The translations under genes and the position numbers were made by a program. The notes under the pieces were generated by a model. That model was given only the letters and a program-made list of their open reading frames with translations. It was not told the origin of the DNA and ran no database searches. From contig CM034129.1 of the NCBI GenBank assembly GCA_019914995.1, positions 2,865,725 through 2,929,724 on the forward strand: DNA of 64,000 nucleotides, written 5' to 3'. Positions 40,835 through 57,035 of this stretch are shown here, in pieces (within the stretch, counting starts at the first letter, position 1; the number at the start of each line of letters is the position of its first letter). The DNA comes from Acanthochlamys bracteata (lineage: Eukaryota > Streptophyta > Magnoliopsida > Pandanales > Velloziaceae).

Positions 40835-43800
40835 ATGGCGACATTGACCCATGCTGATTCCAAGAGAAGATATTCTTGGTGGTGGGATAGCCATATTAGC
40901 CCCAGGAATTCTAAATGGCTTCAGGAGAACCTTACTGGTATTTACTTTTACTGATCTCTTTTGAAGTTCTGTTTTACTTTTTACTTTTTAAGGAACTAGT
41001 TGCTTGAATGGCATCATGCATTCCATAAAATAAGAAAAAGAATAGTACCGTCGTACTTCTTTCAAGATATGAGGCAGTTGCATAAAGGGTTTAAGACTAG
41101 ACTTTACGTTTACTCAGGCTTTTAAATGATTCAAAATAGTTGTCTTTATTTTTTTGGCTATTGATACAAGTTGATCCATAGATGTGTTTGAAGTTGCATC
41201 GATTATTACTTATTCACAATGGAGGTATGCCTGATGAATCTAGTTTGTAAATTGTTCCGTTTGTTTATTTTGCTGAACATCATTATACAGCACAATAGTA
41301 GTAATAAGTCAGAAATCTGCTGCCATAACATTAATTGCAAAACTATGAAGTAGGTGTTTAAATCTCGAAAATTGTTTAAATAATAAAATCACTCAAGTGA
41401 GGCTTGTAGTATTCAGTTATTGCTTTATTGTTGGGAGTTTTGAAACTGTAAATTTTCATCAAATCTTTATGCTTCTACACGATGTTTAGAGTTCGCAATT
41501 GTGTTTCAGTTTCACGGAGTTCAATTTTTGTTCCTTAGTTGATATATCTACTTGGCAGCTTTTTGCTGAAAAGTTTGTCATTAGATTGTATGCATGACTT
41601 CAGCATTTTGTATTAGGCTTTCGATACATTTATGTTTTCCTCTACAGATATGGACACAAGGGTAAAGGCAATGCTCAAGCTTATAGAAGAAGATGCTGAT
41701 TCTTTCGGAAAGAGGGCAGAAATGTACTACAGAAAGCGCCCTGAGCTAATTAAATTGGTTGAAGAGTTTTACAGAGCATACCGTGCATTGGCTGAAAGAT
41801 ATGATCATGCAACTGGAGCGCTGCGCCAAGCTCATCGGACAATTGCAGAAGCATTCCCTGATCAGGTTCCATTGATGCTACCTGATGAGTGTTTGTCGTT
41901 AGACACCCATGAGCCACAACCTTATACTCCTGAGGTGCTCCAAGGCACTAAATTGGATTTTGATTCTGATGGTTATAGGAAAAGAAAGGTGAAGAAATCT
42001 TCAAGGAGTCTAAAGGGAGGCCTTGTTGATCATGCAGAACAAGGCCTTGTGAATAAGTCACATAATGAAATGCAGGACTATCAGAATAATGGAACCTTTG
42101 ACAGAGGAGATAATGTAAAATCGTTGCAAGAAGAAGTTTCTCGTTTGTTAGAGGAGAATCAGAATCTGAAGAAGCAGATTGCTTCAGAGTCAGGCCGTGC
42201 AGATGGAGCTGCAACTGAAGTCCAAAGGCTGCAAGGTACCCTTTCAATATTAGGCACTGAGAAAGAAAAAGCTTTACTTGAGTACCAGCAATTCTTGGAA
42301 TGCGTATCAAGCTGCCAGGCTGAGATCTCTGGTGCACAAGAGGAGTTAAAGAACCAAAATGAAACTAGTATGAGGTCTTTGGAGGGAGAGCTCAGGCTGC
42401 TTAAGGAGGAAAGCTCTTCCAAAATGAAAAATCTTCAAAATGAATTTGTATTACATGAGGGTGAAAAGAAGTTTCTTCAGGAAAAGATCTCATTTCTTCA
42501 AGAGCACAAACATAATTTGGAGGACAGACACCTTGGGCTACCAAAGCAGATAGAAGCAGTCAACTCGAATGTAGCTTCTCTTCACAAGATGTTAAAAGAA
42601 CTGCAATATGGAAATATTGAACTGAAAAGGCTATGCACGAAACATGAAGATGAAAAGAATCTTGATTTGCAAAATATGGAGAAAATATCAGACAAAAATG
42701 CAGTCATGGAAAGTTCCCTTACTGGTGCAAATGGTGAGATTGATAGATTGAGGGAGAGAATTAAGCTGCTTGAACAGTCATTTGAATCTCTGCATGGTAA
42801 GATATCTGCTCATATGACTGAAAAGGCGGAGCTGCTCCCACAGGTGGAGAATATAGCAAATAATATGGATCAGCTTACTGAGAAAAACAACTTTTTGGAG
42901 AACTCTGTTTCTGATGTGAATATGGAGCTTGAGTGCCTGAAAGGAAAGCTGAAAGACTTGGAAGAATCCCACGTATCTCTTTCTGATAAAAAATCTGAAC
43001 TTCTAGCTGAAAAAAAGGCTCTTGTTATTCAGGTATATGTCTTTTCCCTTTTCCATTTCCCTAGTGACTTCAATCTTTGGAGCAATCACTTAGACTTTTC
43101 ATGCCTTCCTCTCTTAACCACTTCCAGCAAGCTAATGTCTCTTATTCTGAAATTAGGTACAAGATGTTACCAGGAGTCTAGAGAACGTTAAGAGGATGTA
43201 TGCAGAGTTACAGAATAAACATCTCCATTTGGAGAAGGAAAGAGACTCCAGCATTCATCAGGTTGAAGAGTTACAGGATTTATTGAAACAGGAAAAGCTG
43301 GAGAATGAATTGCTAGCACAGTCAAATCATAACAGGTTGTCAACTTTTAGAAAGCAAATTGGTGTCCTTCAAGAGGAAGCCCGAGTTAAGGAGGAGAACA
43401 TTAAGCTAGAAGAGGAGAAAAGCATAAGTGCTCTGATTGAAAGTTTTATCTTGCAAAGCCATCTATCTGATGTTAAAGATACAAAATTTCTTCTTTCAAA
43501 AGAATGTCAGAAACTGCTGGCAAAATCAAATTCTGCTGAGCAGCGGCTCTCCCAGCTTGAAGAGGAGCACCTCTTACTGGAAGAAAGGATAAATACAATG
43601 CTGAAGCAGAACGAAAAGATGAGGGAAGGGCTTCATCTAATACTTGAGGCACTCCATATCAGTTTGGATGGTCAATCCCCAGATTCTAGTGCTGATGAGT
43701 CACTTCTCCATCTAATTCTGTGTGAAATTAGAGACTTGGTCAATGCTATTTCTCATGCTAATGATGAAAATGAATGCGTAATTCTTGAGAAAGCTGTCCT

Positions 43801-46303
43801 ATCCACATTCCTAAAGCAGTTTGGTTTAGACATGGCAAGTTTGGGGTTAGAGGACTCTATAGCCAAAGCGGAAGAACTGGAGTTGGTGCATAAAAATCAT
43901 CAGGAGCTCCAAGTTGCAAATGGGTGGTTAAAGCAGGATTTATCCTCTAGCATCGAGAGACTGGAAGACCTAGCTGCTGAAAAGTATGCACTTTCCTTCC
44001 GTTTGTCAGATTTACAAGACGCTCATGATTTATTGCTTGGCACCAATCACTTTTTGTTGAAGGAATTACTTGACTCTAGGGAGAAGAACAACGTGCTGGA
44101 ACAATGCAACACTCTTATCCTTTCAGAAGTGGTAAACCTGGACAACCTTTACGTGATATTTCAAAATTATAATGCTGAGAAAGTATTACAACTGCAAGCC
44201 TTGATGAATGATCTGAGCTCTCTTTATAATGCCAAAAGCAGCCTTGACCAGCAGATCAGAGAGATGAATGAAAGAATGGGGTCACTGGAAAATGAAAACA
44301 TTATTCTCAAGGAGTCAATTGCTGGTTTAGAAGTAAATCTTTCTGAAGCCAGAAACAGCTGTGATCAGGTATATATTGAGGTGGATGTAGGAAGAAGCCT
44401 TTTGATGCAGAAACACAAGGATATGCTTATAATTCGCAAAACTTTGGAGGCAGCAGAACTCAAGAACAAAAAACTCTCTAAAAGGCTTGAAGAGCACAAG
44501 CTCAGGGAAGAGTGCTATACTTTGCAACTGAGCAAGGGGGTAGTTGAGATGAAAAAATGCGAAAAGGAATTTGCAGCATTGTTTTATGAGCTTCAGTTGC
44601 CAGAAGTTAATGCCATAGTGTTTAAGGAAAAGTTTATTGAGCTGTTAATGATCTATGAGATACATGCTATGGTACAGCGTCAACTGCTGCTTGGGGAAAT
44701 TGCTTCAAGCAAATCTTACATAGATGAATTGAAGAGCATGCTCAATGCCCTTGAAAGAGAAAATAGGCAACTGAACGCTGAGTTGAATCGCTATCTTCCC
44801 CTTGTTATGTCTCTTTACAAAAACATTGCTGTTCTGGAAGATATTACCCTATCTATGGCAGAGCCGTATACAGCAGCCAATCTAGAAGATCAGGTATTCC
44901 TATAATCATTAACATAGTTGCATGTTCATTTTATTTTTTCTACTGAGATTAAGAATAATATTATAATATAACTCCATCAACCTAGCAAGCCTGATAAACT
45001 TCCTCTTTATTATTTTCAGTTTTGAAAGATTCATAGGAAGTAGGACAGTGTTAGTAATAGCTTTTGGGTCGCTAACAGGGTATGCAAATTACTCCATGCA
45101 TTATTTCGCACTACTGTGACCAAACTAAGGTCAATTTATAATCTGCCTTGGTTGAAATAGAATCCTTTTCTGCGTATTGTTTTCTGGGCTTAACTTTTAA
45201 AACATGTCCATACCTTAATTAGTTCATTCATTTAGCAGAATGATAAAACGAATGAAGAGCCAAATCTTAGTGTCACACATCTGGCTGGAGTTCAGGAGCT
45301 GCAGAAGCTGCACACCAAGGTGGAAGCACTTCAGAAGATGCTTTTAGATGCCAAGGTTCTCTTGGACAAGGAAAGGCTGGAATCGATTGCTGCCTTAGCA
45401 GCTGCAAACAAAGAGATTGCAGTTTTGAAATCTAAAGGTGGTTCAGGCAAAGAAAATTCTATTACACATGCCATCCTGCGGAATGATAATCCTAAGAACT
45501 TTGATGTGAAAGCTGATGCAATTATGAAAGATATTCCTCTCGATCATATTTCAAGATCGCCTTTAGGAAGCACAATTAGTTCATGTGGACCAATTGGCAT
45601 ATCAGATATTGGGGATGATGAGCGGATACTTGACTCGTGGGATATGGCTAAGGGACATGATCACCACAATGGAAGTGCCAAGAGTGAAAGGAGCATTCAT
45701 CCATCTTCCGTGGTCCTGGAAAAGGAATTGAGCATTGACAAACTGGATACACCCAAATTCAAGAAAAACCAATGTGAATGGAATAGAAAGGTCCTCGAGA
45801 GGCTTACATCTGATGCCAAAAGGCTTTGTCTTCTTCAAACTAATGCGGAAGAACTGAAGAGAAACATGGATAACTCCGATATCAGCAGCAATGGTTCGAG
45901 TTCTGAATTTGAGGTGGCAAAGACACAGTTGAAGGAGGCTGAAACTGCAGTTTCTCAGTTAATGGACTTCAATGAGAGTTTGAGGAGGAAGGCAGAAAGA
46001 TACCGTGCATCCACAGGCAACTTCCTAGACAAAGGCAAAGACATAGTAGCAGGTAAGACAAGCAGAAGACATATTTCAGAGAGTGCGAGGAGAGTGTCAG
46101 AGAAAATCGCAAGGTTAGAGTTAGAGCTGCAGAAGATACACTACGTATTGCTGAAGCTTGAGGAAGAGCAGAAATACAAGAAGGCAAAAGCCGTGGAGAG
46201 GAGAAGAGTAATGCTGAAAGATTATCTTTACGGATGGAAAGAAGACGAGAGGGAGAGAAAGTCCCTTCTTTGTGCTTGTGCTAGGCCTCATACAGTTGAC
46301 TAG
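40835..46303 (+). CDS. NET1: NET1-type NAB-domain actin-binding coiled-coil protein
   Basis: NETWORKED proteins (formerly KIP1-like) bind F-actin through the N-terminal NAB domain and link it to membranes; NET1A marks plasma membrane and plasmodesmata. Coding exons: 40835-40937, 41648-43032, 43157-44893 and 45239-46303. They join in phase to 1,429 aa. The NAB domain (about 12-92) shows [20 protein letters not shown], then [19 protein letters not shown] and [20 protein letters not shown]. The rest is heptad-rich coiled coil, Glu/Lys/Leu-dense, to about 1,050. It then has a less helical Ser-rich stretch and a conserved terminal coil ending [16 protein letters not shown]. The last acceptor is a tandem TAGCAG, so isoforms with or without one Gln are possible. 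Intron 2 is only 124 nt and retention would truncate the protein. Which NET1 paralogue is uncertain. Confidence 0.94.
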
Positions 46304-46864
46304 ATCATTCAAAATTTTGTCAATAAGCAACAAATACTCCAAGGTAAAGCAGGTTGCAAGGGTTTACTCCAGCTCTCCTTTGTACAGAGAGATTGCTGTG
46401 AGTTTTTAGTATCGTTTCTTTGTGTTATAAGGCTATGGATCGTTTTAAAAACTGTAAGTAAATGCGAAGCCTGACGTTTGGTTTAATTTTCTCTTAAGAG
46501 AGGTGTTCCTGCTTTATGTTTTCTTCTTTTTTATTCCCATTTGTTATTACATACTGATATTGTAAAGTACTATATGTAGTTGGATATGTATATATACTGA
46601 TTGAAGACCTGAGCAGCGCGTTGTTAGTTGAACTTATGAGGCAATATTCCGCTACTTGTTAAATTAATGGGACTATTCTGCAAAGTGAATTTATTCTATT
46701 GCAAAATTGTGTTCTCGGAGATATATATATTTTTTCTTACGCGAAAATTAAGTAGCGGCGAGATCGCGCCATTTAAACGCAATTGTTTTTTTTATTTCTT
46801 AAAATTTTAAATTACGTCCTTCTCATTAATCATTATAAGGAAAGAAAAATCTTTTTCCTATGGT

Positions 46865-48480
46865 TTCAGAATTCCAATTTCTCTCTCTCTCTCTCTCTCT
46901 CGCTCCCTCTTTTTCTCTGTTTCTTGGTTAAGGAAAGTTTGCATTCACGTTGAGATTTCAGTAGTTTCGATTAAACCGGTGTTTGTTACGAGCAATAGAT
47001 AAAGAAGGAGATTGCTGTTCGACGCAGTTGATTGACGCCGATGGAGAGTTCAATGCGGAGATCTCGAACAGTTCATGGCGAAATTTCGCATTGGCAAACG
47101 TGGCCTTTCGTATGCCGTTGTCTCAATCAAGGGTCCTCAGAGCAGCCGTAAATTTTGTTCTTCTTCTTCGAATCTCTCTGTTAGTTAGCGATCTGTTTCG
47201 TGTTGTTGTTGCTGCTACTGCGATGAATTGATGATCTAGTTCTAAGCTGATGAGATTTTGCATCTGTATTTAATCGGCGGTAAGACAGATAGTTGACGCG
47301 GATTGTTGATTACTGAGCGTTAAGGATATTAACGTGGATAGGGTTGTCGATTAAATGTAGTTACGTTGCAATTTGAAAAAAAAAGTCATCGATGGAAGTT
47401 GTGATTACAGCTTGCTGTTTACATTTATGTTTAAGCTTAAAGCAAAACGTTTGCAAATATTCATGCAAGGGTGGAGGTAGTGAAGGTTTAGTTCTTGTGA
47501 AGCATTTTGACCATGTGCTTGATTGCCAGATGCTTTAGGAATTCTTCATTTGAAGGTAAAGAAAACATGTTTGGTTGAGGTGTGCAGCAGGAGAAGCATC
47601 TTCTCTGTTTGAACTTCCAGCAGGTAGAACTGTTATCTACCAATTATCTTTTCATTGCGCAATTATTCTTCTAACCATCATCTATTTACTACCCAGCTAA
47701 CTTGATGGATTTGCAGCTTCCTCAATATAAATACATTAAATTAGTATCTACATCCTTTTCTCTTTCTCTCTATCTCCACTTCTGAATCAATTCTGTTTGT
47801 CCTTCTTATGCGAACAGGAAAAGCACCTTATTTGAATCAACTCTTTGACACTAACTGCGGAAATGGGCGCATTCATAGAAAGGTTTGGCTTTTTGTAAGA
47901 AAGTAAATACTGTTTGTTTCCTTCTCACCAGATGATTTCTATGGTTTAACTAGTACAATCTCGTCGGCCAAGCAATGTCTGCACAGGTATGCATGATAAA
48001 CTATCCTATAGTAGAATTAGATAATATTCTATATGCTATTCCCTTTTGTCTTAATGTGATCCAAGGTTCCTTGAGTTTAAATGTAGCTGTCTTTCATAAC
48101 CAATGTATATTGTAAGAGTATCCCTCTATCTTCACCTAGCGTTGACAACATTGCGCCTCCTTTTCAACATTTCTGGAACTATGTAGATCTTTTTAACTTT
48201 GAAAATTTATGTGGCCTTTAATGTCTATTGATGTCTTTTGGATTTGTGAAAGAAGAGAAATCATATTTTAATTCATATTCTACTGCCTATTAGCGAGTAC
48301 ATAAAGATTCTAATCAATGTACAAGGGCGTGGTATACAAGTCCAAAAGCTACTCTGCTTAAAACTGTGAATGAGACAATCACAGCAATTCCATAATACTG
48401 ATCAGGTTGCTAGCTACATTGGTTGAAGTTAGGAGACGACTAATGTTAGAGCTAAATTGCATCCGTGGTTCAGCCTATCT
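46865..48480 (+). other. Candidate unannotated spliced transcript (function unknown)
   Basis: After a CT-rich block (46881-46901) comes a leader-like segment with small open frames, for example one starting MAKFRIGKRG near 47075. Further on, segments with good acceptor and donor signals occur at 47591-47623, about 47820-47884 and about 47932-47986, and an acceptor lies near 48404 before an open frame. The first two join in a frame reading LFELPAGKAPYLNQLF. The third joins the fourth in a frame reading KQCLHRLLATLVEVRRR. The middle junction does not keep one frame, so this may be a non-coding RNA, a decayed gene, or chance. It would meet the NEK 3' end antisense. Confidence 0.25.
46881..46901. 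repeat. (CT)n microsatellite
   Basis: Ten CT units within a pyrimidine-rich block of the kind seen around plant transcription starts. Confidence 0.9.
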
Positions 48481-48486
48481 TCCTCT

Positions 48487-53370
<4,884 letters not shown>

Positions 53371-54560
53371 TGTTAGCAGCAAACCTTAAACCTTCCCTGC
53401 AGATGCTTCAGCTGGCACCCTTACAACAAAAAAGAGGTAGTTAGAAAATTTTGGTACAGACAATAAGAACACATGCGACTACAAAGAATGCTAGCTTTCT
53501 CTTATAATTCTTAGTGGTTGGTAACTTGGTACTTTACAAACTCATGAAAGAAACCTCGTAGGTCACCGATCAAAAAGGCCTTAGTGAAACATGGAATCTG
53601 CTACAATGTGGATTGAACTGAAGATTGCAGTCAACGAGGTTCTAACTGTACGGCTGCTTCCTGTTTTAATTAATCAATTACCAACAGAGTTTCTGCTGTC
53701 TCATTTCGCGTTCAGAATAATAGCAGTTGATAGGTAAATACTACCACTTGCCTGAGTCCACTAACAACTTTTGAGAACTATAAAACTAATTTAAAGAAAA
53801 AACAAATATGGAAGCAGAAAATTAGGGGGAAAAAACAGAAAATCAACGCTGCTGAATCATATTTGCTCAACGACAAGGAATAATACTGGTTGGGAATCAA
53901 GTAAGTTAACTGAGAACAAAACCTGCGATCACATCCAAAGCGAAATTCTTACGCGATTAACAAACTGCACAGAAGCAGAGTGGAAAAGAGAACAAAATTC
54001 TGTTGAGAAAAAGAAAATAATAAGCAGAAGAAGCAATGCTGCTGAAAAACAAACTCAAATCACCGACCAGAACAACTGAAATTGAACAAAAAACTGTCCA
54101 AAAAAACAATTGCGAGAGGAGAGAGAGATAGAAGATCTATGAGAAGTTGAACGGCTGAGTTACCTTCTAGATCAATAGACAAAATGTGGCAGGGAATTAG
54201 GGTGTGAATCAGTTGAACAGAGAAGCTTCTTCAACTCTTCCTCAACTGCTACTGCTCCCATTCTCAGTGGGAGCGAATTGAGTTCGAATTTAAAAAGGCT
54301 ACAGACTAGAGAGAGAGAGAGTAAGGACTTGGAGCGCTTAGCGTTCTTCGGTTTGGTTCAAAGTTTCAAAACGAAAAAGAAAAAGAAATCGAACGATGAA
54401 ATCGGAGAGAAGAAGAAAGAAGAGAGTGGTGATAGATAAGAACTGGAGAGAGAGAGAGAGGAGAGTGAAGTCACTTGAGGGCGGTGTAGCTTCTTTTTTT
54501 CTTTCTTTTTCTATTTGTTTCTAATCTTTGATATTTATTGGTAATTAAATAAACAGGGTA
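53371..54560 (-). promoter_or_regulatory. NEK leader and promoter region
   Basis: Upstream of the NEK start codon on the minus strand. GA runs at 54309-54321 and 54446-54463 read as CT in transcript sense and probably mark the 5' UTR and core promoter. AAGGTAACTC near 54161 (minus strand) is a plausible leader-intron donor, and an acceptor would be near 53400. Confidence 0.4.
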
Positions 54561-57035
54561 CTGTTAGCTCTGCTGCACTGCAGCTGGTAGAGAGAAAAGA
54601 AAGTGCGAAAACAAAAAATGGCGGAGACCATATTCAAAATTTTATTTATTTTTAAATTAAAGAAACCAATTTTGTCCGCTTCCGCCGGTGACCTCCAAGT
54701 GCAACCAAAGCACAGTGAACTCATCAATCACAGAGGAGTCGCTGCAGGGGGACCAACTGTAAATTCTCGGACGCGAAAATGTTCGCTCCTCAAGATCATG
54801 AATTTCACGTTGCATTCTTCACAGGCAAACTTTCCATTGAACTCATTTATTTCACTGCATTTTAGTACGGTGTTCTCTATTAAAGTGTTGATAGCTCTCT
54901 TTAATTTTTACTTTTATACCTGGATTTAAGAGCCAAGTTAAAACAGAAGTGCCGAGTCCAAGTGCGAGCCATGATGGCGGGAAACAGCCTTTGACCTTCC
55001 AACAAAAGATATTTCACTAACCTCATCTGTGTTTGTTCTGTATCTTTTCAATTTTTACTTGAGTATACGTCGGTAAAAAATTGGAAGGGAAGATAAATAT
55101 TTGACTCCACTTCTTCCACGGTAAAATATTGAAGGGAAGTAGATGAGATGGTGCGCCGCCCGTGAAGAGGACAAAGCTGACTGCTCTCGTGATTCGAGCT
55201 AAAAAAAGAAAGTAATAGTAAGCAAAAGACACACATCCCTGCGCTAGTGGCCCCACTAATTTTATACTAGATAAATTGATTGCGGTCGAGAGATTTGCAG
55301 ACGAGAAATGGAACGCTGGTAGAAAAGATTCCAATTCAGCAGCCAGAGCGGCATTAGAGACGGTTTGAAATTGATTATGAAATAAAAATTTTTTAAAATA
55401 AAAATATTTTATTTTTTTAAAAATAAGTTTTAATATTTAAAAAATAATAATAAAAATATATAATAAAATAATTTTATTTTGTAAAATTTTTTATATATTT
55501 TTATATTTTTTAAATTTTTAAATAATTTTTTATATATTTATAAAATATGTATTAAAAAATATAAAATAAAAAAAATTAAAAAATAGTTTTTGAAAAACTC
55601 TTCTAAACGCGCTCGTCTACCGGCAAATTTGAACTCGAAACATATCACAATCATTCTATTTTCTACCAATTACATAACCACAGTTCTTTTGGATATATGC
55701 GTATTCATTCTGTCACGGAATGAACATGAAGATGAAAATCAGGTGAAGTACATGAAGCTTACAGCCAACAAGTAACAAGGTGTGATGCATTACAATTCAT
55801 CGTCCATAAATGCACATCTATTCTTGAGAACAAGAATAAAACAAAAACATTACAATTCATTACGAGACATTGCATCATATACATAACCCCATTTCCATCC
55901 TACAGCCCCCACAGATTACGAGACTACACCCGCAGCGAGCAAAAGAAATCAGGATACGGTGTTTTTGGCATTTAACGGGATAAAGGACGGACAGACAAAT
56001 GCATATGCATGTACTATTAACTACATTTAGTTCTTTCTCCCCTTGGTATTTATTATCAAGTAAATACCACAAAGAGCAGACATCCAACATCAAGGCTTAA
56101 AAGAGAACATCAAATGTATCTCACAATGGTTCGGAGGTAAACAATTCTGTACAATTATACTATTACAAAATAGATCGTCAACTCTCATGCATTGGTCTAG
56201 ATTACTCTTGTGGGTTATAAATAGGATTCGATCCGGTGTTTTTGAAGCGTAGCTTGTGTTGAAGAACAGAATCACACTTCTCCACAGCTAAATTCAGAAC
56301 ACCTACCAGGTTTACAAATATACAGTGCAAATGGATGAACAACCTCATCAGGAAAAAGAAAGATTTATTAGTAGGAAAACGATGTACCTGAAGCTCGGGG
56401 CAAACGACTTGCCCCACCAAAATTTCCAGACCTGGGCTTTAAAGTTCGAGCCTCAATTTCAATAAGGTAATGCAAACAACATAGAACTATAGTCCTCATT
56501 ACCTAGGTACCATTCCCTCTATCCTGTCACATGAACTAGGCTTAAGAGCACAAAATCAGCAAATTAGTTTCTCATGACAAATTTGAGTTGTAAGTGGTAT
56601 TTATCACAGTACACCAGCAATAACTTATATCAGATTAAACAATAATGACGTATACATCATTTTACACAAGAGGCAAAATAGAAACAGTGGCGCTTTGGAT
56701 TAAAGCCCCAAACCCAAGTGTCCCACTCTCTTTCATTATTTTATTTCCATTTTGCGTGAAATGACATAGCAGGACCCTATGGTACAAAGGCATGTGAGGA
56801 AAATGAAAGTAAGAGCTAATACAATCAATTAACATGACATATCCAAAAGCTTTTAGAAAACTGGAAACTTCAACTAGCATCAACTTGATATCCTCAGAGA
56901 TATGGTTGGTTGCAAACAAACCAGAGACTGAAATGTCTGGCCCCTTTCTTGGAATGCGCCACTAGAGCGTGACAGCATATTGTCTCCTTGTAGGTGCTGC
57001 TAGTTTCAAAATGATACTATATCGATGCTTATCCT
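54561..57035. other. Intergenic region between NEK and TPR3-like genes
   Basis: No gene recognised. It holds an AT-rich island at 55352-55612 (listed separately). Open frames at 55023-55334 and 54603-54929 lack family signals. The TPR3-like 3' UTR should occupy part of 56600-57035. A phrase near 56395-56455 (CTCGGGGCAAACGACTTGCC) contains a short inverted repeat only. Confidence 0.45.
55352..55612. repeat. AT-rich island with inverted edges (candidate MITE)
   Basis: About 260 bp of nearly pure A/T. The left edge reads GACGGTTTGAAATTG, and the inverse of the right edge reads GCGCGTTTAGAAGAG, weakly matching. It resembles the islands at 7.7-8.4 kb and 11.2-11.4 kb in size and composition. Confidence 0.4.

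Larger units (their letters stand above)
46304..48486. other. Convergent gap between NET1 and NEK
   Basis: The NET1 3' UTR likely runs to roughly 46600. From 46860 the sequence changes to a CT-rich leader-like block, followed by GC-richer DNA and several segments bounded by good splice signals (listed as a candidate transcript). The NEK 3' UTR must overlap the right end. No known protein family was recognised. Confidence 0.45.

Noticed and set aside
56395-56455. Possible tRNA-like TTCGAGCCTC phrase
   Set aside because: No acceptor stem, D-arm or anticodon arm can be drawn around it.
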